Below, one piece after another: positions 32,432 to 42,700 of a stretch of 64,000 nt of DNA. The notes under the pieces are model-generated. The model was not told where the DNA came from and ran no database searches. It was given only the letters and a program-made list of their open reading frames with translations. The translations under genes were made by a program, and so were the position numbers. The stretch is from the NCBI GenBank assembly GCA_002422285.1, contig DIUF01000019.1, forward strand, positions 1-64,000, given 5' to 3'. Source of the stretch: Flavobacteriales bacterium UBA6165 (GTDB taxonomy: Bacteria > Bacteroidota > Bacteroidia > Flavobacteriales_D > Crocinitomicaceae). Within the stretch, counting starts at the first letter, position 1. Each line of letters begins with the position of its first letter.

Positions 32432-33520
32432 ATGAAGCATAAATTACATTTTCCACTATTGTTCTCTACGTTGTTTTGTTTGTTTGCAGGTCAAGTTTTG
32501 TTTGCACAACCAGAAGATGAAGAAGAAGATTACAGCAGTTACGGGACAGAATCCGGTGTTAAAAGATACTGCACACCTAAAGTTGTTGGCTTAAGTCCAC
32601 AGCGATTGATTAGCATTGGTTATGAATTTGCAGGTTCGCATAGCATCGAAGCAGCTGCTTTGGGTGATAATGTTGCTGCGCAAAATGGCGATGTGAATAA
32701 CTACATGGGCTTTTTTCTAGCTGCCAATTTGCCCGTAATATCAACCCATAAATTTTTGCTCAATATAGGAATGAATTATGTGGGCTCAAATTTTTCGTTC
32801 GGCAATGACACGCTTTCGAATCCTTTTTTGCAATCGCTTAATGGTAATATCCGCACTTTTGGTTTGAATGCCACAATTTTCAAACCTTTGAATGAAAAGC
32901 ACTATTTGTTAGGCTTTGTAAGCGGCGATTACAATGGTGATTATAATTTTAAGCGTTTTCAGAGCATCAGCCTTTTGAAGACTACTGTTGTGGCTGTTTT
33001 TGGCTGGAAGTTCAATGATCGCTTTCAGTTCGGATTTGGTGCTACGCAAACATATCGTGCTGGTGAGAAGAGTTTGCTGCCCGTAATTCATTACAACTTC
33101 ACCTCCAAAAACGACAAGTGGGGCATTGAAGCTCTGTTGCCCGCCAGAATGCATTACCGCTATGCTTTCACACGCCGCGATTTGCTTTTGGCAGGATTCG
33201 AAGTACTTGGAAACAGCTATCATTTAGCGAATGTCGATAATCGCTATCCTGAGCAAAATGCACCTGGTATGGTTTCGGGTTATGACCCTAATAATATTGA
33301 ATTCAGACGTTCTGAAATCCGCTTTAGATTGGATTATATGAAGGCGCTTTCTGACTTTATTTGGATAAGCGCCCAAGTGGGCTACATCCACGCCTACCGC
33401 TTTAATGTGGACAGCGGCAACGATTTCAGACCATTTGGATCAGATATGCCTTATGTGATGGAAAACCGCATGGGGGGCGCACCCTATTTTCAGATCACCT
33501 TGAATTTGGTTAGTCCTTGA
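32432..33520 (+). CDS. Outer-membrane beta-barrel protein (DUF6268-like)
   Basis: This is a 362-residue protein with a signal peptide (FPLLFSTLFCLFAGQVLFAQ, cleaved near residue 26) and an acidic linker (PEDEEEDYSSYG). Long amphipathic strands follow: HKFLLNIGMNYVGSNFSF, ALLPARMHYRYAFTRRDLLLAGFEVLG, and a terminal YFQITLNLVSP. The pattern is close to DUF6268 barrels. It is tail to tail with aroA, overlapping by 11 bases. Function unknown. Confidence 0.75.
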   Translation: MKHKLHFPLLFSTLFCLFAGQVLFAQPEDEEEDYSSYGTESGVKRYCTPKVVGLSPQRLISIGYEFAGSHSIEAAALGDNVAAQNGDVNNYMGFFLAANLPVISTHKFLLNIGMNYVGSNFSFGNDTLSNPFLQSLNGNIRTFGLNATIFKPLNEKHYLLGFVSGDYNGDYNFKRFQSISLLKTTVVAVFGWKFNDRFQFGFGATQTYRAGEKSLLPVIHYNFTSKNDKWGIEALLPARMHYRYAFTRRDLLLAGFEVLGNSYHLANVDNRYPEQNAPGMVSGYDPNNIEFRRSEIRFRLDYMKALSDFIWISAQVGYIHAYRFNVDSGNDFRPFGSDMPYVMENRMGGAPYFQITLNLVSP

Positions 33521-34775
33521 TGAATTGAATAGATTCCAACACCTCAAAAAAACTTGGAAACGACTTTGCGCAAACCTCAGGGTGGAGCAGGGTCGTTTTA
33601 TCTTTGGCGCCTAAGGCAAAAATAGCAGCAGCCATAACAATCCTGTGGTCGTCATGTGGGTCGATTATGGCGCCAGTATAAGAAGTTTGTGGTTCAATGA
33701 ATAGCGTATCGTTTTCGATGTTCATTTTTAAGCCAAATTTTGAGAATTCGCTTAATATTACCTCGGCACGATTGCTTTCTTTGCTGAACAAACGATGCAC
33801 GCCTTTGATGCTAGAAGTTTCAGTTCCATACGCGGCCAAAACAGCCAAAATGGGAAATAAATCAGGAGCGTTTGTGGCATCAAAATGAAAACTTCGCAAG
33901 TCTTTCTTTTTAACGGAGACTGAATTTTCTTCGATTATTATTTCAGCACCAAATGATTCTAAAACATGCAAAATGGCTGTGTCGGCTTGTGTGGAATCAA
34001 TTGAAAGATTTTCAAAAGTGATGGAGCCAAACAAAGCAGCCGCAACCATAAAAAATGCAGCGCTGCTCCAATCGCCTTCGATTTGTATTTCGGTTTCTTT
34101 CCATTTATAAGGACCATTAAAATGAATTTGTGAACCATCAAATTTCACGTCGTGACCAAAATCTTGCAAGGTTTGAATGGTCAATTCGATGTAGGGAATA
34201 CTCGTCGGATTTTCAACGGTGATTACTTCATTTTTTGTCAAAGGCGAACCCACATAAGCCATGATTAAGCCTGTGATAAATTGAGAGCTTAGAGAACCAT
34301 TAACGGTTATGTTTTTGGGGATTAAAGGTCCACAAACAGTCAGAGGTAATTTTCCATCATCATTTGAAATCTGCACATTCAATTTCGGCAAAATCTCTTC
34401 AAAAAAATACATTGGACGATTTAAAATGCTCCCATGACCTTGAATGGTGATTGGTTCATGAGTCAAAGCCATCAACGGAGTGAGCATCCGAGAAGCCAAA
34501 CCTGATTCACTGATGCTGAGCTGTCTTGAACTGAGCACGGCCATATTAATTCCACGAATCACAAGCTGATTTTCAATTGAACGAATTTCAGCACCACAGA
34601 CATCAAGAGCTTTCAAGACCGCCTGCTCGTCATCTGATAATCCAAGGCCAATAATTGTGGTTTCAAAAGGATTCAATAAAGCACAAGCTAGAACACGTTG
34701 GGCGTGACTTTTGGAGGCAGGAATGTCTATTGTTCCAAAAACTTTTTGATTCAAATGGTTTTCTATTTCTTTCAC
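33510..34775 (-). CDS. aroA: 3-phosphoshikimate 1-carboxyvinyltransferase (EPSP synthase)
   Basis: About 421 residues from GTG 34775. It carries the PEP/S3P-binding IPASKSHAQRVLACALL, the catalytic region SGLASRMLTPL, SSQFITGLIMA and the C-terminal DPHDDHRIVMAAAIFAL. It transfers enolpyruvate to shikimate-3-phosphate in aromatic amino-acid synthesis. An in-frame ATG at 34832 would add 19 residues that overlap the neighbouring gene and do not resemble the family, and a TATTTTCG box lies just upstream of 34775, so the GTG start is preferred. The lysine in the first motif and the G in SGLAS are intact. Confidence 0.93.
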   Translation of the reverse strand: MKEIENHLNQKVFGTIDIPASKSHAQRVLACALLNPFETTIIGLGLSDDEQAVLKALDVCGAEIRSIENQLVIRGINMAVLSSRQLSISESGLASRMLTPLMALTHEPITIQGHGSILNRPMYFFEEILPKLNVQISNDDGKLPLTVCGPLIPKNITVNGSLSSQFITGLIMAYVGSPLTKNEVITVENPTSIPYIELTIQTLQDFGHDVKFDGSQIHFNGPYKWKETEIQIEGDWSSAAFFMVAAALFGSITFENLSIDSTQADTAILHVLESFGAEIIIEENSVSVKKKDLRSFHFDATNAPDLFPILAVLAAYGTETSSIKGVHRLFSKESNRAEVILSEFSKFGLKMNIENDTLFIEPQTSYTGAIIDPHDDHRIVMAAAIFALGAKDKTTLLHPEVCAKSFPSFFEVLESIQFIKD

Positions 34776-34794
34776 TTTGCGAAAATAAGAAATC

Positions 34795-35436
34795 CTATAT
34801 GGCAAACAACCCGAAGAACATAACAAAAGCAAGCAAGGTCCAAAGACTGAATGTGAATTGGTGCTTTGAAAAGAATTTTTGGTATATCAAATGAGCCAAG
34901 ATTGCGACTACAAACCAACCTACATAATTCTGCAGTGGCACGATGTTATTGTTGAATTCCCAAAAATCGAATTGTGGTGCTACTTGTTCAATGATTAAAT
35001 CCAAAAGAACCATGAGTATTGCGCCTATAGTTGAGGCAACAAATAGATTCTTACTGATTTTCTGCGCAATAGAAGCTGTGAGGAATACCAATATCGCCCA
35101 GTTTACGCCAATCATCCATGGCACACCCCATATTTTGGGTCCCAAATTGTTGCCGTATGCATAATCGCCGAAAATCAAACCAAAATTGACACCAAGCCAT
35201 TCTGCGACCATACCAAAAGCAAAAGGAATCATAAGCAGCGATAAATCTCTTAAGTTTACTTGTGGTATATTCCAAAGTAAAATACCAAAGCATAAGAACA
35301 GGTTTAAAGGTGTTAAGGGCAGAAACCAGTCTGCGTGTCCGAGCAATATTCCAATAACAGCAGACACGTGAAAGAGCCAAATAACAAAAATGGAAATCTG
35401 AAGTTTATATTGAACTAGAACTTGATTTAATCTCAT
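34795..35436 (-). CDS. cruF: Carotenoid biosynthesis membrane protein (DUF422/CruF-like hydratase)
   Basis: This is a 213-residue polytopic protein with about six or seven hydrophobic helices. The CruF/DUF422 signature is visible: FGMVAEWLGVNFGLIFGDYAYG followed by GVPWMIGVNWAILVF, and a central ALLDLIIEQVAPQFDFWEF-type block (here VLLDLIIEQVAP). Relatives hydrate the 1',2' double bond of carotenoid ends. It overlaps the upstream desaturase by four bases (ATGA), so the two probably act in sequence on the same carotenoid. The exact product is inferred. Confidence 0.85.
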   Translation of the reverse strand: MRLNQVLVQYKLQISIFVIWLFHVSAVIGILLGHADWFLPLTPLNLFLCFGILLWNIPQVNLRDLSLLMIPFAFGMVAEWLGVNFGLIFGDYAYGNNLGPKIWGVPWMIGVNWAILVFLTASIAQKISKNLFVASTIGAILMVLLDLIIEQVAPQFDFWEFNNNIVPLQNYVGWFVVAILAHLIYQKFFSKHQFTFSLWTLLAFVMFFGLFAI

Positions 35437-36917
35437 TTAACACCTTGTTTTTGAATGATATTGGCTGTAATTTTACCTGAGAGTAGTGCCAGTGGTATTC
35501 CGCCGCCTGGATGCACACTTCCTCCACAAAAATACAGATTTTTTAGGCTTTGAGAGAAATTCGGGTGTCGCAAAAATGCTGCAAATCTGTTGTTGCTCGC
35601 CGCTCCATACAGGGAACCCTGGTAACTCTGTGTTCGAGACTCAATTGTTCTGGGCTCCAAAACATCTTCAGCTTCAATGAAGGGCTCAATATCTGTATTC
35701 AAGGCTTTGTTGATGCGCTCAATGATACGTTTTCTGGCCAAAGGAATCAATTCATCCCAGTTTTGACCTGTATTTCCTGGAACGTTGATCATCACAAACC
35801 AGTTTTCGCAGCCCTCTGGAGCATCTTTTAGCTCGTCTTTTGCGCTGATGTTTATATACACAGTTGGATCACTGGGTATGGTTTTTAGCTTAAATATATC
35901 GTTGAACTCATTTTCATAATCTTCTGAAAACAAGATGTTATGTAAATCTAATTCAGGGAAATTCTTTTTGATTCCCCAATAAAAAATCAAAGCCGAACTT
36001 GAGCGTTCTTGTTTCAATGTTTTGTCTGGAGCAATCTGTTCTTTGAGTAGTTTGCGGTAAGTAGGAACAACATCCATATTACTTACAACCAAATCACCAT
36101 TGTAGCGCTCACCATCAACCATTAAACCACATGCGGCACTGTGCTCAATGATGATTTTCTCAACTTGCTTTCCGAAATGAAACTGGACGCCAAGTTCATC
36201 AGCTAGCTTCCACAAAGCATTGGTGATGGAAATCATGCCTCCTTCTGGCACAAATGTTCCGAAGTGTTGCTCCAAATTCGGAATCATGCTCATAATACCC
36301 GGAGTCATGTAAGGAGATGAGCCATTGTATGTGGCATAGCGGTTGAATAGTTGACGGAGATTTTTGTCCTTGAATGACTTTTCATTGTGTTCGTTAAGCG
36401 TCGAAAAAACACTTAAATGATGCAATTGAGCAATAGCTTTTATTGTTTTGAAATTCAAATAATTACCTAGCTCATGGAGTGAGTTTTCTAAGAAAAGTGG
36501 TGCAGTGAGGTCGTATTTCTTTTTGGCGTTTTTAAAATAGCGATGAATGGCTTTTTTGTCGACGTCAAATGTTTCGCTGGCATGCTTTGCGTACTTGTCG
36601 GCGTCACTATAAGCAGTAAAGCGTTTACCGTCGTGAAAGAAATAATTGCAAACCACATCTTTCTGTTTGTACTTGTAATAATCGCGTGGATTTTTACCAG
36701 CCAAATGAAACAATTCATCCACAAAATGCGGCATCGTAAACAAAGATGGGCCCGCGTCAAAACGGTAGTTTCCAACTTGAATTTCAGAGAGTTTTCCTCC
36801 GGGATAAGGATTGGCCTCAAAGACCTCAACATCATAGCCGTTTAAACGTAATCTGATTGCCGAAGATAATCCAGCCAATCCGGAACCAATAATTAGTGCT
36901 TTGCCTTTCGAGTTCAT
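35433..36917 (-). CDS. CrtI-family carotenoid desaturase (phytoene desaturase or CrtD-like)
   Basis: This is a 494-residue FAD-dependent protein. The dinucleotide motif is GSGLAGLSSA near residues 11-20, followed by VEVFEANPYPGGKLSE and FDAGPSLFTMPHFV. The C-terminal signature FCGGSVHPGGGIPLALLSG is intact. This family introduces double bonds into carotenoids. Pairing with a CruF-like hydratase, and no crtB here, favours a late 3,4-desaturase (CrtD) acting on a hydroxylated end, but phytoene desaturase cannot be excluded from sequence alone. It has its own promoter box. Confidence 0.88.
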   Translation of the reverse strand: MNSKGKALIIGSGLAGLSSAIRLRLNGYDVEVFEANPYPGGKLSEIQVGNYRFDAGPSLFTMPHFVDELFHLAGKNPRDYYKYKQKDVVCNYFFHDGKRFTAYSDADKYAKHASETFDVDKKAIHRYFKNAKKKYDLTAPLFLENSLHELGNYLNFKTIKAIAQLHHLSVFSTLNEHNEKSFKDKNLRQLFNRYATYNGSSPYMTPGIMSMIPNLEQHFGTFVPEGGMISITNALWKLADELGVQFHFGKQVEKIIIEHSAACGLMVDGERYNGDLVVSNMDVVPTYRKLLKEQIAPDKTLKQERSSSALIFYWGIKKNFPELDLHNILFSEDYENEFNDIFKLKTIPSDPTVYINISAKDELKDAPEGCENWFVMINVPGNTGQNWDELIPLARKRIIERINKALNTDIEPFIEAEDVLEPRTIESRTQSYQGSLYGAASNNRFAAFLRHPNFSQSLKNLYFCGGSVHPGGGIPLALLSGKITANIIQKQGVK

Positions 36918-36922
36918 GGTCG

Positions 36923-36930
36923 CAAAAGTA
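36923..36930 (-). promoter_or_regulatory. -7 promoter box TACTTTTG (minus strand)
   Basis: An exact TAnnTTTG match ends five bases before the desaturase ATG, again implying a leaderless transcript. Confidence 0.5.
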
Positions 36931-36965
36931 ACATTCAGATGTATGATTTGTTTGTGATTTTTGAA

Positions 36966-37012
36966 AATAAAAAAGCCCCTTGATATTCAGGTTTGATTTC
37001 CAAGGGGCTTTA
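36966..37012 (-). terminator. Terminator after the TPP-regulated TonB receptor
   Basis: A nine- to ten-base stem AAGCCCCTTG/CAAGGGGCTT (36973-36982 with 37001-37010) is followed on the minus strand by a T-rich run. It lies 13 bases past the receptor stop. Confidence 0.85.
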
Positions 37013-37025
37013 GAAAAAGATATAT

Positions 37026-39473
37026 CTAGAATCTCACTCGGATACTCGCCAAGAAGTTGATACCAGCCTGGGGATAGAAGTAGTTTTCTGTTATGAATTC
37101 ACCGTCAGCAATATAGCTGAATGTGTAACCGTTGTTCTCATAAAAACTGTTCAAAACATTGTTCACCAAAAGGCCAAAATGAATTTCCTTGAAAAACACA
37201 TTTTCAATCATGTAATTCACACGAATATTGGCATAGGCAAATGGATTGATGATTCTATTTTCATTCTGTGTGTTGTCCAAGTATTGTTTGCCCACATATT
37301 TTCCAATTAATGAAACTTCGAAATTGTTGAATGGCGAATAACTGACACGTCCACCAAAAATCAAACTCGGCGAAAATGCGATATCTGTGTTGGTAAAGCG
37401 CTGCTCAACTTGTGACCAATCGTCGTAATTATCCACGTACTCTGTCAATTCAAGGATTTTATTTCTACTGAAGGCTGCGTTTCCAACGATATGCCATTGT
37501 TTGGAAGGCTTGTAACCTGCTTCTAATTCCAAACCTGCTCTGTAGCTATGATCAACATTCGTGCGCGTATAGCCACCAACATCGTTAATTTTGCCATTCA
37601 ACACCAGTTGATCTTTGTAATACATGAAATATGCTGTTGTTTTGGCTGTAAACTTCTTTTGTTGAAACAAATAAGCCGCTTCAACATTGTGTAAACGTTC
37701 CGCTTTCGGGCGACTATCTGGCGTGCTCTCCGTAAAGTCTCTACGAACTGGCTCGCGATTGGCTTGTGCATAGGAAGCGTAGAATGAATGTTGGTCGTTT
37801 GCTCTGTAGCTAAAACCGGCTTTAGGATTTAGAAAATGGTAATTCACAACTTGGTCTGTAATTACTTCTTCTTCGAAAACAACGGCTTTTCCTGTAAATC
37901 GGAAATCAATGAAGCGGTAGTGTATTTCACCAAAAAAGTTCCATTTGTTCAACTGATAATTGGCTCTGATGTAGGAGTTTGCCTCTGATTTTACTGCACG
38001 GTTGTCATAATATCTGTCGCGGATTTCGCTCTGAGAAGCAAATCGTGCCCAAATAATCTCACCATAGTGGTCACCTATATATTGATTTGCAGCCGCACCC
38101 CAGGTTACCTGAAGTCCTTTGTCGTTGTCATAAGTCAATCCGTAAACTGCGCCGTAGAAATGATTGTCCAACCACCTGCGACGGATTAAATCAGTGCGAT
38201 TGACTGTAACGATGTTACCTGTTTCTAGATTTACAATTTGAATCGGTGTCAAACCATAAGTACTGAATCGGTCGTTGCGTCGGAATTGCTCAAAATAACC
38301 CAATCCTCTGGTGTAATGTAGGGACAATGATTGATTCCAGTTTTTATTTAATCGACCTGTGTAATGCAATTGATAATGAGTTTGTTGGTAGTTGTCTACT
38401 TCATTGTCGTAATAGCGAATTTCTCCATTGGCATCGGTGTACATACCTGCGCTGTTCATTCGTCTGTTGTTGGCTAAATCCGATTGAGCCACGCCATTCC
38501 AAGCTTGGTAGGTTACTTCCTTACCACTGAAAATATTGAAGCGCAAACTGTGATTTTCTTTCAACCATGCTCCAGAAATATAAAAGGCACGCAAATCAGA
38601 TGAAGCTCGGTCGATATAGCCATCGCTGGATATTTTAGACAAACGGGCATCCAAAGAAAATTGATTGTTAATCAAGCCTGTTCCCATGCGGATGGTGTGG
38701 CGCAAGGTATTGAACGAACCTGCAGCATTTTCGATTTCACCATAGGCTTCTCGGTTTACCGTGTTCGTAGTCATGTGGATACCAGCACCAAAGGCAGCAC
38801 CGCCGTTTGAGGATGTTCCCACACCACGCTGCACTTGAATATTGTCCACGGAAGAGACAAAATCCGGCATGTTCACCCAAAAAACACCGTGCGATTCGGA
38901 GTCGTTGATTGGAATACCATTCACGGTTACATTAGTTCTCGTCGGGTCTGTGCCTCGAATGCGAATCCCCGTGTAGCCGATTCCAGCACCTGCGTCCGAA
39001 CTCACAACGCTTGATGGAATTTCATCCAATAAATAGGGAATATCCTGACCAAAATTCATCTTTTCAATCTGTTCGCGATTGATGTCGTTGAAGGTCATGG
39101 GTGTGTTTTCGTTCACGTTACTCGCACTTACAATTACCGAGTTGGTCATGAATTCTGGCGCAGACAAACGATAATTTTTCTCAAAATTTTGTTCGCCTGC
39201 TTTCACCGTGTCAAGCACAGACTGAAAGCCAATTTGCGAGATTTCCAAGACATAAGTTGTGTTGGCGTTGAGTTTGAGTTGATAGCGACCATTCAAATCT
39301 GAGGCCGTCATCAAATAGGTTCCCCGAATCTTCATGCGGGCGCCCAAAACGGGGTTTCCTTGTTCATCGGTGATTTGTCCACTCATGGTCACTTGCGACC
39401 ATAAAAAATTTGGAACGCTTAATGCAAGCATCCCGATCAAAGCAAAAATTCTTGTTTTCATGTATTCAAACAT
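37026..39473 (-). CDS. TonB-dependent receptor, probable thiamine (or precursor) uptake
   Basis: This is an 815-residue outer-membrane receptor. Residues 1-26 are a signal peptide. Residues about 28-115 form a carboxypeptidase-regulatory-like domain (GQITDEQGNPVLGARMKIRGTYL). A plug follows at about 120-235 (VIVSASNVNENTPMTF, GIRIRGTDPTRTNVTVNGIP, IQVQRGVGTSSNGGAAFG). The rest is the barrel, with the terminal GINFLASIRVRF. A TPP riboswitch sits in its leader, and it is a single-gene transcript with its own terminator. Inference: import of thiamine, a phosphate ester or a thiamine moiety across the outer membrane. Confidence 0.9.
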   Translation of the reverse strand: MFEYMKTRIFALIGMLALSVPNFLWSQVTMSGQITDEQGNPVLGARMKIRGTYLMTASDLNGRYQLKLNANTTYVLEISQIGFQSVLDTVKAGEQNFEKNYRLSAPEFMTNSVIVSASNVNENTPMTFNDINREQIEKMNFGQDIPYLLDEIPSSVVSSDAGAGIGYTGIRIRGTDPTRTNVTVNGIPINDSESHGVFWVNMPDFVSSVDNIQVQRGVGTSSNGGAAFGAGIHMTTNTVNREAYGEIENAAGSFNTLRHTIRMGTGLINNQFSLDARLSKISSDGYIDRASSDLRAFYISGAWLKENHSLRFNIFSGKEVTYQAWNGVAQSDLANNRRMNSAGMYTDANGEIRYYDNEVDNYQQTHYQLHYTGRLNKNWNQSLSLHYTRGLGYFEQFRRNDRFSTYGLTPIQIVNLETGNIVTVNRTDLIRRRWLDNHFYGAVYGLTYDNDKGLQVTWGAAANQYIGDHYGEIIWARFASQSEIRDRYYDNRAVKSEANSYIRANYQLNKWNFFGEIHYRFIDFRFTGKAVVFEEEVITDQVVNYHFLNPKAGFSYRANDQHSFYASYAQANREPVRRDFTESTPDSRPKAERLHNVEAAYLFQQKKFTAKTTAYFMYYKDQLVLNGKINDVGGYTRTNVDHSYRAGLELEAGYKPSKQWHIVGNAAFSRNKILELTEYVDNYDDWSQVEQRFTNTDIAFSPSLIFGGRVSYSPFNNFEVSLIGKYVGKQYLDNTQNENRIINPFAYANIRVNYMIENVFFKEIHFGLLVNNVLNSFYENNGYTFSYIADGEFITENYFYPQAGINFLASIRVRF

Positions 39474-39528
39474 TTAGACAAGAACTAGGGGCTAATTCCT
39501 GGATTTTGGTTAATAATTAGAACTGTTC

Positions 39529-39608
39529 ACTTTCCCTGCGCCGGCATTATCCGTATCAGGTTCTATGGGTATAATCTCAGCCTCCGCCACGGCGGAAGCA
39601 CCCCTATG
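39529..39608 (-). ncRNA. TPP riboswitch (THI element)
   Basis: On the minus strand the class signatures are present: GGGGTGCTTCC at the start, GGCTGAGATTATACCC, GAACCTGATACGGATAATGCCGGCGCAGGGA near the end. The core is complete. A promoter -7 box lies just upstream and a TonB-dependent receptor starts 55 bases downstream. TPP normally turns such genes off. A short CTAATT/AATTAG stem between the riboswitch and the start codon could be part of the expression platform. Confidence 0.95.
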
Positions 39609-39616
39609 AGACGCGG

Positions 39617-39624
39617 CAAAGGTA
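39617..39624 (-). promoter_or_regulatory. -7 promoter box TACCTTTG for the TPP-riboswitch transcript
   Basis: An exact TAnnTTTG match lies eight bases upstream of the riboswitch core on the minus strand. Confidence 0.6.
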
Positions 39625-39775
39625 TTGACAAATCAAAACCAAAAAAGATATTTGGGTATTTTTTTTGAAATTTGATTTCAAACAAAGTGTTTATCCAAAG
39701 CCAAATTATTTATCAACATTCTGTATCTCAGCCTAAAAAATCCGTTATTTCATACTCTTAAAACACAGATATAAA

Positions 39776-42700
39776 ATGAGAAAAATTTGCTACTTCTCGG
39801 CAGTCGTAATTTGGATGTTCGGCTTTTGGTCATGTTCCAAAAAATCGCTTAGTGATTTCCTTTCAGATTTCTCCTTGTATGAGGGCTATATTGAATCATT
39901 TTCATCGGGTTATGTTTCTGTTTATGATCCAATAACGGTTACCTTGGCGCAAGATTTATCACCAGATTTGTTGGAAAATGGTCCTCAGAATAAATGGTTC
40001 AGTATTTCCCCAAGTGTCGATGGTGAAGTGAAGTTTTTAGATGCCAACACCATTCAATTTGTGCCAACGGAAAAACTCAAACAAGACCAAGAATATCGAA
40101 TTACTTTTCAATTGCACAAGGTGATGGATGTGCCCAAGGATTTGCGGGAGTTCAGGTTTGCGGTGCACACATACAAACAGGACTTCATCGTCAATATCAA
40201 TGATATTCAGTCGTATGATCGCAATTGGCAATATCTGCGTGGTTCAATTGAAACAACTGACCTTATGGAGTTCGAAATTGCTAAACAGTTGGTTACGGCA
40301 GAGCAAGAGGGTAAGAAATTGAATGTGAAAGTGGTTCGTGAAAGTGAATTGAGTCGCTCCTTTAGTTTTGTTATTGACAGCGTTCAGCGTAAAATGGAGG
40401 ATTCTAAAGTCACCATTTTTTGGGATGGGAAGCCATTTAAAATTGACAACAAAGACCAAGGAGAATTTGAGGTGCCAGGGAAGAACAATTTTAAAGTTGT
40501 TCAAATTGAGGTTGAAAATGGCGATGAACAATTCTTAAAAATCAATTTTTCTGACCCCATAGATAAAAATCAAAATCTAAAAGGCTTGGTGCGTATTCAA
40601 GATGCGTCGAATTTGCGTTATTCATCAGAGGGAAATGTTTTGTATGTTTATCTATCTGAGACACTTTCCGGTTCTAAGCTCGTGCAGGTTTTTCAAGGTG
40701 TCAAAAGTGTGGATGGCATCAAAATGAAGGGTGATTACCGCGAAGAAGTGCTTTTTGAAGAACTACTTCCGGGGGTTCGATTGGTGCGCAGCGGGACGTT
40801 TTTGCCGTCTTCTCAAAATTTGAAAATCAATTTTGAGGCTGTAAATGTGAGCGCAGTGGATGTCATGGTTTATCGCATTCATTCGCAAAATATTCTTCAA
40901 TTTTTGCAAGTGAATAACTACGATGAAAATGATGGTTTGTATCGTGTGAGTTCACCAGTGGCTAAAACAACGATTGAATTGAATCATCCTACACCAAAAG
41001 CTCACATGCGTTGGAATGCTTATGCTTTGGATTTGTCAAAAATCATGAAGCCCGAGCCGGGAGCGATTTACAGGGTTGAGCTGTCTATCCGTCCTCAGTA
41101 TTCGATGTATGAGTGTGCTGAAGCCTTTCCTAGTTTAGAAACAAAAGACAAACCTTTCAATCCAGCGGATTACGATAAACGTTCACGCTACAACGATTGG
41201 GATGGAGACTGGGATGAAGATTATTATTGGTACGATTGGAGGGAGCGTGATAATCCTTGTCACATGGCGTATTACTACGACCGCACTGTGGCTACAAATG
41301 TTATGGCCACTGATTTGGGTGTAATTGCCAAAAGAGGGGAGGATGGCTCTTATCTTTTCGCGGTAACTGATTTGATTTCAACGAATCCCGTTGCTGGAGC
41401 GAGCATCGAATTATACACTTTTGATCAGCAATTGGTGCAAACAATTAAAACCAATGGAGAAGGTATAGCTTCTTGGAAAACAGATCGTTATGCCTATTTC
41501 GCATTGGTTAAAAAAGACAAGCAGGTAACTCCCTTAAAATTAGCCGAAAATAGCTCAAACTCTATGTCGGCGTTTGATGTCTCTGGAGATCGTTTGCGCG
41601 ATGGTATGAATGGCTACATTTATGGGGAACGTGGGGTTTGGCGTCCCGGTGATACTTTATTCCTTGGTTTTATTTTGAATAATCGACATGCAAATCCAGG
41701 GCAGAAACATCCCGTAAAATTGAGTATATTCAATGCGCGTGGCATAATGGTGCATCAAGATATTGCCAATCATGCATCATCACAGCACTATAAATTTGTT
41801 GTTCCGACTTCTGCTGATGCCGAAACAGGGAATTGGGAGGCCGTTGTTCAAGTAGGTGGTGCAACGTTCCGAAAAGGAATTTTTATTGAAACGATTAAGC
41901 CGAATCGATTGAAACTCAAAACAGTGTTCAACAATAAAATTTTGCAAGCCAATACAAAAAACACGGGAAAAATGGAGGTTGCATGGTTGCATGGTGCAAT
42001 TGCTCAAGATTTGAAAGTTGATCTATCCGTGAAATATTCCCGAATGACTACCACATTCAAAGGTTACGACAAATTCAAATTTGATGACCCCGCACGCACT
42101 TTTGATGCGGATGAAACCAAGGTTTTTGAAGGACGACTCAACGACAAAGGCATCGTTTCTTTTGATTTGATTCCAGATTTGGAAGAAGAAGCACCTGGTA
42201 TGTTGCGCGCTGTATTTATGGCTCGTGCATTTGAAAAAGGTGGTGATTTTAGTTCGGATGTTTTCAGTACAACGGTTTCGCCTTACAAGCGCTATGTGGG
42301 CTTCCGACCAACCAACATGAACAAATACGGCTACATGGAAACCGGAGGAAAAAGTACTTTCGAAGTGGTAACCTTAAATCCTGAAGGCAAACCTGTGGCT
42401 GTTAAAGACTTACAAGTACGCGTTTATAAAATCGACTATTATTGGTGGTATGATGCTTCTTCGGATTACTTGTCGCGATATACCTCGAGCAGCACCCACA
42501 TTCCCTTCAAGTCTTTGAATGTGAGTACAAATAGCAGCGGAAAAGGCAATTTCTCTTTTGACGTGAACGAGAATGACTATGGTCGATATTTGGTTCGTGT
42601 TTACGACCCTGAACACCGTCATGCATCGGGCGAAATTTTGTATTTCAGCTGGCCTGCACACCGCGCTATGGGGCGAACTCGAAAAAATGAATCTGACGAA

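Noticed and set aside
34776..34832. Longer AroA start
   Set aside because: It would overlap the carotenoid gene by 38 bases and adds a non-homologous N-terminus.
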